A DNA stretch of 23,851 nt, taken from Lachnospiraceae bacterium. Lineage in GTDB: Bacteria; Bacillota_A; Clostridia; Lachnospirales; Lachnospiraceae. The translations under genes and the position numbers were made by a program. Below, one piece after another: positions 16,369 to 23,786 of the stretch. Each line of letters opens with the position of its first letter. Position 1 is the stretch's first letter. The notes beneath the pieces are model-generated. The model was given only the letters and a program-made list of their open reading frames with translations. It had not been told where the DNA came from and searched no databases. The stretch covers positions 1-23,851 of the forward strand of contig DMAZ01000170.1 of assembly GCA_003446335.1 (NCBI GenBank), read 5' to 3'.

Positions 16369-16397
16369 AGTATATCACACCGTTTTCCGGGAAACAA
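16369..16397 (-). promoter_or_regulatory. Promoter for tRNA-Leu and probably trkA-trkH
   Basis: Minus strand TTGTTT (16392-16397), 17-bp spacer, TATACT (16369-16374). The expected transcript starts near 16362, about 70 nt before the tRNA. No terminator is seen between the tRNA and trkA, so the potassium genes may be on the same transcript. Confidence 0.7.
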
Positions 16398-16414
16398 GTA
16401 AGTCACCTGACAAA

Positions 16415-17860
16415 TCAATGCCTCTTCCTGAGTACTCCGATTATCTTCTTTCCGTTGCGCATCACAAGGCACAGAACCCCGCATCCGTATAGCACGATCA
16501 AGATCCATCGTACTGCATTGACCGTATATAATCTGTTCATAATACCGGATATCAGAAGGATCATCACCAGAATTACAATAATGTACCTGATATCGTAGAC
16601 AAAATCCAGCTTCATGCGCCTCACCATGATGTAATGGAGTATAAAAAGAATTACATATCCTGCCAATGTCGTATATGCGGCAATTACATACCCATATTCG
16701 GGATTCATAGGGATAAAAATAAAATTCAGAATAATATTGGCAGCTGTCGCGATCATAGTAGCCACCGCCACACCGACAGTTTTTTTCCTGAAAAACTCGA
16801 TATTCACATACATCGTATAGATGAATTGGAATACACAACTCGTCACCAGAGGAGGCAGACAGTAAACAGCTCCCCTGTACGATCTTCCGCCGAGCACGAG
16901 AATGATCTCCGGTACGAGCATAAGAATACCTACAGCAATCAAAGCAAATACAGCTATATATATTTTGGATGTTTTTCTGATCTGATCGTAATTCTCCTGC
17001 TGAAGACTGTCCAGAAGCCATGGCGCCCATGCCTTATTCATGGAATCGAACAGAATCGTTGTAATATGGTAAGCGCTGTAAGCAACACTGTATATCGCAG
17101 TATACTCTTCCCCGCAAAGCCTGGTCACGATCAGCTTATCTGATGAGCTGAGAAGATAAAGAGAAAGAACATGCGGTACCAGGGGAAGGCAGATCACGCA
17201 GGCATATTTCCAGTAATCCATCTTGATCCGTCTGCCCTTCAAAACCATACTGACATAGATCACTGCTCCCATGACGATATAGGGCAGGTAATAGCCAAAC
17301 GCTCTGCCGGAAAATTTGTCTTCCCATGTCATGACGAAGAAAACGGACAGGACGGTGGACGTCACGATGGCAATACCTGTGATCAGAACAAAAAGCTTGT
17401 ATTTGTAAAAGGCTCTGTGCCTTGTAATAAGCATCTGATAAGCAGGAGCGACCAGGAAATAGGCGAACATGAGATGAATATATTTCATCTCAACACGAAA
17501 CAGGCTGCAAAAAAAATCCGGGAACAGCAGAACGATTCCATACCAGATCAGCGTAGATATCGTGGAAAAGGACAGAATCGACCAGATGTAGCAATCCATA
17601 TCATTTCCATGTTCGAGTTTGGATCGAATCACAGACTGAGCCAGGTCAAAAGACACGACGACCAGCAAAATGCTTACCCACGAAGAGTAATTACTGAAGG
17701 CACCAAGCTCGCTTTTCGACATAAGTCGTGTAAAAACAGGTGTGGTAATAAATGCCATTCCCCGAAAAAGGAAATTACAGATCGTATACCATATACCTGC
17801 TTTAGCGACCACGGCAGAACCGGGAATGCTGTTCTTTTGTTTAACTGCTTCTTCACTCAT
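16415..17860 (-). CDS. Wzx-like polysaccharide flippase (MOP superfamily)
   Basis: A 481-residue integral membrane protein, with about 12-14 hydrophobic segments, of the polysaccharide-transporter branch of the MOP/MATE superfamily. It would flip lipid-linked oligosaccharide units across the cytoplasmic membrane. The N-terminus fits the family: a short cytoplasmic lead, then GIWYTICNFLFRGMAFITTP (22-41) and the conserved VFTRLMSKSELG (42-53). The family-like segment LYLLSSSDKLIVTRLCG also recurs mid-protein. It is last in the surface-polymer operon; its ATG overlaps the stop of the Wzy-like gene as ATGA. The substrate cannot be inferred from sequence. The next feature downstream is the promoter of tRNA-Leu. 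Confidence 0.85.
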   Translation of the reverse strand: MSEEAVKQKNSIPGSAVVAKAGIWYTICNFLFRGMAFITTPVFTRLMSKSELGAFSNYSSWVSILLVVVSFDLAQSVIRSKLEHGNDMDCYIWSILSFSTISTLIWYGIVLLFPDFFCSLFRVEMKYIHLMFAYFLVAPAYQMLITRHRAFYKYKLFVLITGIAIVTSTVLSVFFVMTWEDKFSGRAFGYYLPYIVMGAVIYVSMVLKGRRIKMDYWKYACVICLPLVPHVLSLYLLSSSDKLIVTRLCGEEYTAIYSVAYSAYHITTILFDSMNKAWAPWLLDSLQQENYDQIRKTSKIYIAVFALIAVGILMLVPEIILVLGGRSYRGAVYCLPPLVTSCVFQFIYTMYVNIEFFRKKTVGVAVATMIATAANIILNFIFIPMNPEYGYVIAAYTTLAGYVILFILHYIMVRRMKLDFVYDIRYIIVILVMILLISGIMNRLYTVNAVRWILIVLYGCGVLCLVMRNGKKIIGVLRKRH

Positions 17861-19164
17861 TTATGTAAAGCTCCCATTTCAGGTCTCAAATTCGTTACCC
17901 CTTCTTTTTTCCGTTTTCTGATGCATCTGAAATATCCGATCCCTATACCGACCGCACCCCAGAAAGGCGTACTTGTCCAGAATGTCATGGACAGGAGCAG
18001 AGAACAGGCAGCGGCGAAGAACGGAAGAAACAGATGTGTCCATTCTTCATCTTCAGAAAAGAACAAAATCTTTATGGAATAATAAGCGAGGAACCCAAGT
18101 ATGATCACTCCGGGGATTACGCCAAACTCAGCAAGGATTTCCAGAATGATGTTATGCGGATAGCCGGAATATACATATGGACTTATGACCGGACGCGTGC
18201 CGAAAGCCCCGGCTCCAAGGGGATTCTGCCGGATCATATCGAGAGCAGCCTTCCATATTTTAAATCTGTTGTTATCGTTGGTAACGGTACCGTTCAACAT
18301 GGTATTCACAAATCTTGAAGACATGCCGAACGTGCTCATCACACGCTGGACCGCAGTAAGAATATGCCTGTACAGAGCCAGTATAAGAGCAGATGCGCAG
18401 ATGGCCTCAACGAGCAGTCTCCCCTTATTGGATGATTTTAAAAAACTGCGTATAAAATACAGAATCAGAAAACCGGCGATGAAGACTATCGTTCCTCTCG
18501 ATCCGCCGATCAGGATCATAACGAAAGATATTAAGGCTCCGGCGATGTCTGCTCCTCTTTTATATTTTAACGCATCGTTCATCCAGACAAGGCAGTACGG
18601 AAGAACCATATATCCAAATCCCACGCTATAAGACATTTTTGCATTATTCCGGACACCGACGCCGAGCCAGTAACCACGTGTATACGCCTGGAGAATCATC
18701 CAGCCGAAAAAAATGAACATGAACCATCCCGCATACCTGACACATCGCCTGATTTTTACCGGGTCATTCGGCAGCATCACAAAAAGAAGGGTAAAAACGC
18801 CTCTGTAAGGAATAAATATATCCTTTACCCCGTATCCATCCTTAATGTAATACTCATAATATTCAGGATGCAATAAATAAGTAAACGTAAAAAAACCGAT
18901 AATGAAGAGAATAATACCAAGGAATGTATAATTCATATATTTTCGCGGATTTATACAGATCAGCAGGAAGACCAGCATCAGCGGAATCCCGGTCCCTACA
19001 AGAAGCGAGAACCGGTCCTGGTCTGTAATTGCCACGAAAAATGCCTGGATCAGCATTGACATAAAATACAGCATGCAGGCATACTCGCAAATCTGTTCTT
19101 CCGAGATGATACCGTGTATGCCGGGCAGATATAAATGTGCCTTTGTTTTAAGCCGAATTTTCAA
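17857..19164 (-). CDS. Wzy/O-antigen-ligase-type polymerase
   Basis: A polytopic membrane protein of 435 residues with about 10-12 hydrophobic segments. It has a Wzy_C-type region: GGSRGTIVFI (220-229), then an extracytoplasmic loop holding NRFKIWKAALDMIRQNPLGA, and YPHNIILEILAEFGVIPG with His337, the histidine conserved in O-antigen ligases and polymerases. These enzymes transfer undecaprenyl-linked glycan onto a growing chain or acceptor at the outer face. Because the flippase is the next gene, a polymerase role is favoured over a ligase role. The start is TTG 19164, chosen because GGGGG lies 8 nt upstream; an upstream in-frame ATG (19311) would lie deep in the previous gene. It begins 29 nt after the upstream ATP-grasp stop. 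Confidence 0.82.
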   Translation of the reverse strand: MKIRLKTKAHLYLPGIHGIISEEQICEYACMLYFMSMLIQAFFVAITDQDRFSLLVGTGIPLMLVFLLICINPRKYMNYTFLGIILFIIGFFTFTYLLHPEYYEYYIKDGYGVKDIFIPYRGVFTLLFVMLPNDPVKIRRCVRYAGWFMFIFFGWMILQAYTRGYWLGVGVRNNAKMSYSVGFGYMVLPYCLVWMNDALKYKRGADIAGALISFVMILIGGSRGTIVFIAGFLILYFIRSFLKSSNKGRLLVEAICASALILALYRHILTAVQRVMSTFGMSSRFVNTMLNGTVTNDNNRFKIWKAALDMIRQNPLGAGAFGTRPVISPYVYSGYPHNIILEILAEFGVIPGVIILGFLAYYSIKILFFSEDEEWTHLFLPFFAAACSLLLSMTFWTSTPFWGAVGIGIGYFRCIRKRKKEGVTNLRPEMGALHK

Positions 19165-19193
19165 AATCCGTTCCCCCGTCAGATACGGCTGTA

Positions 19194-20378
19194 TCAGAAG
19201 ATCAGATCCGTTTTTTCCATGTACCCCAAAAACTCTTTCTTGATACCTTTGTGATAAATAATCTGCGGTCCGACCAGCTGAGACATTCCGTTGCCTTCGA
19301 TCAGTACCCATCCGTTATCCGTGTGAGCCAGATCCCATCCTATATACTTCACATCAGAAACAGACGAAGCCATTTTTCTGCACATTTCAATGGCCTGATC
19401 CCAGTCCGGAAGCTGTACGTCCTTAAGCGCAGCTCCATGGTCGGGATGTGTATCATAGCATATATTTTGTTCATCATGCCCTGACGTGTCGGTCATCCCC
19501 GTCTCACGATCAATACCGACAAGAATTCCCCCGGCTCCGCCGTTATCGATAAAAGAACCCTCTCTTCCGACTTTCATAAAAGTATAAGGAACCTCGATTT
19601 TTTCCCGGGTCTTAATTGTGATGATCCTGACCGTATTGACACTGGACTCATTAAAGCGGGCCATCGCATCACTCTGTAAAACTTTTTCTTCCAGAATATG
19701 CGGGCCATGAGACACGATATCTTCAAAAACACTTTCTGCAGTAAGATTTTCTCTCGAGAGATCGGTCAGTTCAACACTTCTTCCCATTCCCTCAAAAACA
19801 TTTTTTCTGACGAATACAGGGTGTTTCTCAACAAAATCGCGATATTTCTCAAAATCTGCCCTGCCCGTAATATAAACGGCATCTCTTTTATAATAATCCT
19901 GAAATCGATCATACGTGAGACCCTTATTATTAAACAGTCTTGAGCCGGCAAGATCATTCATACGATACACATAGTAATATCTTTCCGTATCGGAAATGAA
20001 CTGCCTCCTTCCCTCGGAGTCCCTGCTTTCCAGATCAAAAAAGAGGTACTCGTCCGGTTGGAATCCATAGGCAAATCTGGAGAAAAGCATATCCAGCATC
20101 AGTCTTTTTCTGCGTCTGTCACTCAGCTCTTCAGGCCAGCCGGCCAGCACCTTCCCCGCATTCTTCTCGCACTTTTTGAAATGCTTCGGAAAACGGATGC
20201 GTGCCACATTGACCGCCTTTCTCATAAGCGACGGATTTCCCAAAGCTTCGTCAGCTTCTTTTTCCGACATAAGCGTAGACATTGTACGCAGCCCTCTGGC
20301 ACGTGAGAGAGCCGCCCTGATCTTTCTGTCAGAAGGATATTTGCTCCTTATAATATCAATTATCTGGTTCTTATTCAT
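19194..20378 (-). CDS. Sugar-transfer-associated ATP-grasp enzyme, copy 1
   Basis: A 394-residue protein resembling the ATP-grasp family named for its association with sugar-transfer loci (Pfam ATPgrasp_ST). ATP-grasp enzymes activate a carboxylate as acyl-phosphate and join it to an amine or similar group. Visible motifs: PVFVRKNVFEGMGRSVEL (187-204) with Lys192 and a glycine-containing nucleotide loop, ILEEKV (228-233), SSVNTVR (245-251), FIDNGGAGG (276-284) and the probable metal-binding GWDLAHTDNGWVLIEGN (347-363). An N-terminal family-specific part (1-180) has YGFQPDEYLFFDLE and RFQDYYKRDA. ATG 20378 has GGAG 6 nt upstream. It lies 13 nt after its paralogue. The substrate is unknown. Confidence 0.82.
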   Translation of the reverse strand: MNKNQIIDIIRSKYPSDRKIRAALSRARGLRTMSTLMSEKEADEALGNPSLMRKAVNVARIRFPKHFKKCEKNAGKVLAGWPEELSDRRRKRLMLDMLFSRFAYGFQPDEYLFFDLESRDSEGRRQFISDTERYYYVYRMNDLAGSRLFNNKGLTYDRFQDYYKRDAVYITGRADFEKYRDFVEKHPVFVRKNVFEGMGRSVELTDLSRENLTAESVFEDIVSHGPHILEEKVLQSDAMARFNESSVNTVRIITIKTREKIEVPYTFMKVGREGSFIDNGGAGGILVGIDRETGMTDTSGHDEQNICYDTHPDHGAALKDVQLPDWDQAIEMCRKMASSVSDVKYIGWDLAHTDNGWVLIEGNGMSQLVGPQIIYHKGIKKEFLGYMEKTDLIF

Positions 20379-20391
20379 GAATATCTCCGTC

Positions 20392-21585
20392 TCAGATAAT
20401 AAGATCCATGTTTTTCATAATTCTGTCAAACACAGGTCTCATGCCTTCGCCAATGATCATCTGCTTTGCAATGACATTGGGGTTTTCATTTCCCTCTACG
20501 ATGACCCAGCCGTTTTGAGTATGTGCAAAATCCCACCCGATGAACTTCGTGAGCGGTACGGATTCGGCGGCTTCATTGATCAGACGCTTAAGATCGTCCC
20601 ACTCGGGCATTTTATATCCCCGGAACACTGTTCCGGATGCCGGATGGCATGTATAAACTCCGCCGATCTCATCATAGCCGTCGGATACAACGGTCCCGGT
20701 CTCATAGTCTATGCAGGCCTGCACACCGCCGGCGCCGGCATTATCGACAAAACTTCCGGGCCTTCCGGTTCTGAGAGTACAGTAGGGAACTTCCACTCCG
20801 TCTCTGGTCAGAAAAGATATGGCTCTTATCGTATTTACACTGGAATCATTAAATGCTGCCATCTCGGGAGTCTGAGTAATCAGCTCCTCCAGTATATATT
20901 TCCCTTTGCTCAGCATCTCATCAAAATATTCTCTGCGGCTCTTTCCGCAGTTTTCAATATTCTCAAGAGAAACGCCTGTCCCCTGTGCCAGGTAAACCGC
21001 TTTTTTTACGAATACCGGATGTCTGGCTACAAAATCCTCGAAAGTATCAAAGTCTGCCTCAGAATCAATTGATATGGCATCCCGCTTAAAATACTCCCTG
21101 AACCTGTCATAGGTCTTCATCTTGTCATTGAACAGGGAGGCATCTATGATATTATTCATCCTGCATCTGTATGTTGTCCGCTGCCTGGTGGAAATATAAC
21201 GTCTCCGGTCAACTGCACTTTTTTCCTCCAGTTGAAAACAGAAATATTCATCGGGCTCGAACCCGTATGTAAAATAACAGAAAAGCATATCTTCTCTGAT
21301 ATCCTGCAGATTTTCCGTTTTCAGGCGTTCCTGATACGCCGGTATCTTTTCAAAAAGTTCATCAATCTTCCTGTTTACTTCATTGCCGGTCTTCTTCCAT
21401 TTTTCGAGGCTCTCTTTCACGATCCGGGCGCGCTCTTCCGGATTTTTCTCACCCCGTTCGATTTCTTCTCTGGACGGAGCATATTTCCATACCATTCGAA
21501 TTTTCATAATAGAAAGAATTTTACGGCAGGGGGCAATATTCGGAACGATCCGAACAAGTTTATTCTGACTGTTTTCGGCTTTCAT
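20392..21585 (-). CDS. Sugar-transfer-associated ATP-grasp enzyme, copy 2
   Basis: A 397-residue paralogue of the next gene, alignable along nearly its whole length. It shares YGFEPDEYFCFQLE (107-120), RFREYFKRDA (161-170), PVFVKKAVY (190-198), YILEEL (230-235), SSVNTIR (248-254), FVDNAGAGG (279-287) and GWDFAHTQNGWVIVEGN (350-366). The ATP- and metal-binding residues look intact, so both copies are probably active. The copies differ most in the first 100 residues and in the sequence after EGN (ENPN here, GMSQ in copy 1), which may reflect different substrates. ATG 21585 has only a weak GGAAG site. A 90-nt gap with a small hairpin separates it from the aminotransferase gene upstream. The reaction is not known. 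Confidence 0.82.
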   Translation of the reverse strand: MKAENSQNKLVRIVPNIAPCRKILSIMKIRMVWKYAPSREEIERGEKNPEERARIVKESLEKWKKTGNEVNRKIDELFEKIPAYQERLKTENLQDIREDMLFCYFTYGFEPDEYFCFQLEEKSAVDRRRYISTRQRTTYRCRMNNIIDASLFNDKMKTYDRFREYFKRDAISIDSEADFDTFEDFVARHPVFVKKAVYLAQGTGVSLENIENCGKSRREYFDEMLSKGKYILEELITQTPEMAAFNDSSVNTIRAISFLTRDGVEVPYCTLRTGRPGSFVDNAGAGGVQACIDYETGTVVSDGYDEIGGVYTCHPASGTVFRGYKMPEWDDLKRLINEAAESVPLTKFIGWDFAHTQNGWVIVEGNENPNVIAKQMIIGEGMRPVFDRIMKNMDLII

Positions 21586-21675
21586 TTTCTTCCGTGTGAT
21601 CCGGCATCTGCTTAGTCGGCCGGACTGACCTTTCTCCCGGCTCCTCCGGGCACTTTAAATCAATAGAATACTGCG
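21586..21675 (-). promoter_or_regulatory. Intercistronic gap with a GC hairpin
   Basis: CCCGG (21636-21640) and CCGGG (21646-21650) form a 5-bp stem with a 5-nt loop. There is no T-run on the minus-strand 3' side, so it is not an intrinsic terminator. The only other structure seen is a short GC-rich near-palindrome at 21614-21626. It is the largest gap within the surface-polymer operon. Confidence 0.35.
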
Positions 21676-22776
21676 TCAGAGATTAAATTGATTAACAGCG
21701 TCTATGACGTAACTGATCTCATCTTCTTCCATACCATAATACATCGGCAGACTGAGTTCTGTCCGGCTGATCTCCTCAGCAATCGGAAACTCCCCTTCGC
21801 AAAAGCCAAGATCCTTATAGCATCCCTGAAGATGCATCGGAACAGGATAGTGCTTGTTCGTGGAAATTCCGCATTCAGCCAGATATTGTTCAAGGTCATC
21901 TCTTCTGTCGCAGCGGATCGCGAAAATATGCCAGACCGGCAAAACATCGGGAATTACGTAAGGAAGAATAACGGCATCATTTTTTATTTCGCTCAGATAT
22001 CTTCCGGCTATCCTTCTTCGCTCCTCATTCATACGATCGAGATGGGGAAGTTTCACTCTGAGAAAAGCTGCCTGCATCTCATCCAGTCTGCTGTTGCTGC
22101 CCATATAGATATGATGATACTTGTAATCGGAACCGTAATTTCCGAGTGCCCGAACCTTATCGGCAAGATTTTTATCGTCGGTCACTACTGCGCCGGCATC
22201 TCCCAGCGCGCCAAGATTTTTTCCGGGATAAAAAGAGAATCCGGCCAGATTTCCAAACTGTCCGATCATTTTTCCTTTATAAAGAGCGCCGTGTGCCTGT
22301 GCACAGTCCTCAATGACATATAGCCCTCTTTCCGCCGCGATCTTCATGATCGGCTCCATCTCACAAGGCTGACCGTACAGATGAACAGGCATGATTGCCC
22401 TGGTCCTCTCGGATATTTTCTCTTCGATTCTCTTCGGATCGATGTTAAAAGTCCGTATATCAGGTTCGACAAATACAGGCGCCGCTCCTGTATAGGAAAC
22501 CGCAAGAGCAGTAGCGATGAACGTATTGGACGGAACGATCACCTCGTCTCCCGCTCCTATGCCGGCAGCTTTCAGGGCAAGTACCAGCGCATCCAGCCCG
22601 TTTCCGGTCCCTACGCAGTAATCCCTGCCGCAGTATTCCGCAAAGCTCTTTTCAAAAAACTCATCTTCCCTGCCGCCTATATACCAGCTGCTGTTAAGAA
22701 CTCTTTCAAATGCGTTCTCAAGCTCAGGTCTGAGTTCATTCTCCATCGGAACAAAACTCACGAACGGAATTTTCAT
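21676..22776 (-). CDS. DegT/DnrJ/EryC1-family sugar aminotransferase
   Basis: PLP-dependent aminotransferase of 366 residues that places an amino group on a keto-sugar nucleotide. The PLP-binding lysine is Lys186 in [14 protein letters not shown]; Asp157 in EDCAQAHGA is placed to bind the pyridine nitrogen. [10 protein letters not shown] and [25 protein letters not shown] (given as separate family segments, NYGSDYKY and [12 protein letters not shown]) fit the subgroup that makes dTDP-3-amino-3,6-dideoxyhexoses (FdtB/QdtB-like). That substrate call is tentative because no dTDP-sugar genes are present here. ATG 22776 has GGAGGG 8 nt upstream. Second gene of the operon, 51 nt after the Wzz-like gene. 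Confidence 0.88.
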   Translation of the reverse strand: MKIPFVSFVPMENELRPELENAFERVLNSSWYIGGREDEFFEKSFAEYCGRDYCVGTGNGLDALVLALKAAGIGAGDEVIVPSNTFIATALAVSYTGAAPVFVEPDIRTFNIDPKRIEEKISERTRAIMPVHLYGQPCEMEPIMKIAAERGLYVIEDCAQAHGALYKGKMIGQFGNLAGFSFYPGKNLGALGDAGAVVTDDKNLADKVRALGNYGSDYKYHHIYMGSNSRLDEMQAAFLRVKLPHLDRMNEERRRIAGRYLSEIKNDAVILPYVIPDVLPVWHIFAIRCDRRDDLEQYLAECGISTNKHYPVPMHLQGCYKDLGFCEGEFPIAEEISRTELSLPMYYGMEEDEISYVIDAVNQFNL

Positions 22777-22827
22777 CAATTTGACCCTCCTCTAACATCT
22801 TCATACAAGCCTGAAATATATTTACGA

Positions 22828-23451
22828 TCATTTTCTGATTTCTTTTTTTACATAGATTACAGAAAGCGCCATTAATACAGCCAGAAATCCTAAAATGCCT
22901 CCGCATAACATCAACTTTCCACTGTTTCCTTCCTTTACCGGCTCAGGTCCGGTATGATCATATATTGCCGCATTGATCCCGGGATTTCGTTCTGTCATGC
23001 ATTTGCAGGTCTCTTCGGCAATTGCGTCAGCTATAGAGACTGCCATCTTTTCATCGGTGTTCCTGACAGTCAGAATTACATAATATGAATCCGGCACCCT
23101 CTGTACTGTCAATGAATTTAACAAATCTCTGCCTTCACATTTCAGGTCCAGTTTTTCAACGACGGCATCAAGTACGCTTTGGCTTCCCGAGACATAAACA
23201 GAATCACCTATATATCCGAGCAGAACATCATCTGACAGCATATTTCCGTCACCGGCACTTTTTATACCGATATGATACGTAACGCTGGCAGAATATACAG
23301 TTCCCGCTTTCCCTGTTTTCATAAGACCAAGAAGACCGACAGCCCCTGTTCCCACTATTATGGCGAGAACAAAAATATACCAGCGGGAGAGATAATATTT
23401 TGTTAGATCCATAAGGTCAATCTCTATTTCATCGCTTCTGTAAGACTCCAA
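22828..23451 (-). CDS. Wzz/YveK-like chain-length determinant protein
   Basis: A 207-residue membrane protein with the Wzz layout: a short acidic cytoplasmic N-terminus (EIEIDLMDLTKYYLSRW), transmembrane segment 1 at about 25-43, an extracytoplasmic domain (about 45-178) and transmembrane segment 2 at about 179-200 with a short basic tail. Such proteins set polymer length, and in Firmicutes they act as activating partner of a tyrosine kinase (CpsC/YveK with CpsD/YwqD). No kinase gene follows here and no kinase domain is fused. The start is TTG 23451, with GGAG 7 nt upstream; the first in-frame ATG would remove the conserved acidic lead. First gene of the operon. Confidence 0.85.
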   Translation of the reverse strand: MESYRSDEIEIDLMDLTKYYLSRWYIFVLAIIVGTGAVGLLGLMKTGKAGTVYSASVTYHIGIKSAGDGNMLSDDVLLGYIGDSVYVSGSQSVLDAVVEKLDLKCEGRDLLNSLTVQRVPDSYYVILTVRNTDEKMAVSIADAIAEETCKCMTERNPGINAAIYDHTGPEPVKEGNSGKLMLCGGILGFLAVLMALSVIYVKKEIRK

Positions 23452-23576
23452 GTCAGATCTCCTTTCTACATTTCATATCCTTATTCACAGAATCTGTTTT
23501 AGTTTACATCATTCTCATCCTATTTGGAACATTCAGTTTCCCGCTTCCATGCAATTGTAACACTGCAATTCCGAAG
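23452..23576 (-). promoter_or_regulatory. Upstream region of the surface-polymer operon
   Basis: This is the only gap in which the operon promoter could sit. A weak candidate on the minus strand is TTCCAA, 17 bp, TAAACT, with the -10 about 55 nt before the TTG start. The small perfect palindrome ACAGATTCTGT lies between this and the gene. No strong promoter was recognised, so control by an alternative factor is possible. Confidence 0.35.
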
Positions 23577-23619
23577 AATAAAAAAACCCCGGAAAATCCT
23601 CGCTAGAGGTTTTCCGGGA
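23577..23619 (-). terminator. Strong intrinsic terminator after tRNA-Gln and tRNA-Lys
   Basis: On the minus strand CCCGGAAAACCTC pairs with GAGGATTTTCCGGG (one bulged A, 4-nt loop TAGC) and is followed by TTTTTTTATT. It ends the tRNA transcript and isolates the surface-polymer operon from it. Confidence 0.93.
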
Positions 23620-23631
23620 CCTTTTACCTAA

Positions 23632-23704
23632 TGAAGCATCGGGGACTCGAACCCCGGACAACTTGATTAAAAGTCAAGTGCTCTTCCGACTGAGCTAGTG
23701 CCTC
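23632..23704 (-). tRNA. tRNA-Lys(UUU)
   Basis: A 73-nt tRNA with anticodon stem CTTGA/TCAAG, loop CTTTTAA and anticodon TTT. T-arm CGGGG/CCCCG has loop TTCGAGT; discriminator A; CCA not encoded. The acceptor stem GAGGCAC/ATGCTTC has a C-A mismatch at the seventh pair and one G-T pair. Ten bases separate it from tRNA-Gln. Confidence 0.95.
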
Positions 23705-23714
23705 ATATATGGTA

Positions 23715-23786
23715 CAGGGCCAGTTGGATTCGAACCAACGAATACTGCCGTCAAAGGGCAGTGCCTTACCGCTTGGCGATGGCCCT
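23715..23786 (-). tRNA. tRNA-Gln(UUG)
   Basis: A 72-nt tRNA with perfect acceptor stem AGGGCCA/TGGCCCT, anticodon stem CTGCC/GGCAG and loop CTTTGAC giving anticodon TTG. T-arm GTTGG/CCAAC has loop TTCGAAT. The discriminator is G, as usual for tRNA-Gln. CCA is not encoded. It is the first of the tRNA pair within this window. Confidence 0.96.

Noticed and set aside
15015..16598. Very long plus-strand open frame (527 codons) opposite trkA
   Set aside because: It runs antisense through trkA, then straight across tRNA-Leu and into the flippase gene, and has no domain or ribosome site. It is a shadow frame.
19165..19311. N-terminal extension of the Wzy-like protein by 49 residues
   Set aside because: It lies inside the ATP-grasp gene and is hydrophilic. 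TTG 19164 has a suitable ribosome site.
16212..23786. Integrated element with att repeats between tRNA genes
   Set aside because: No integrase gene and no duplicated tRNA 3' end were seen. Only the weaker idea of a variable cassette is kept as a finding.
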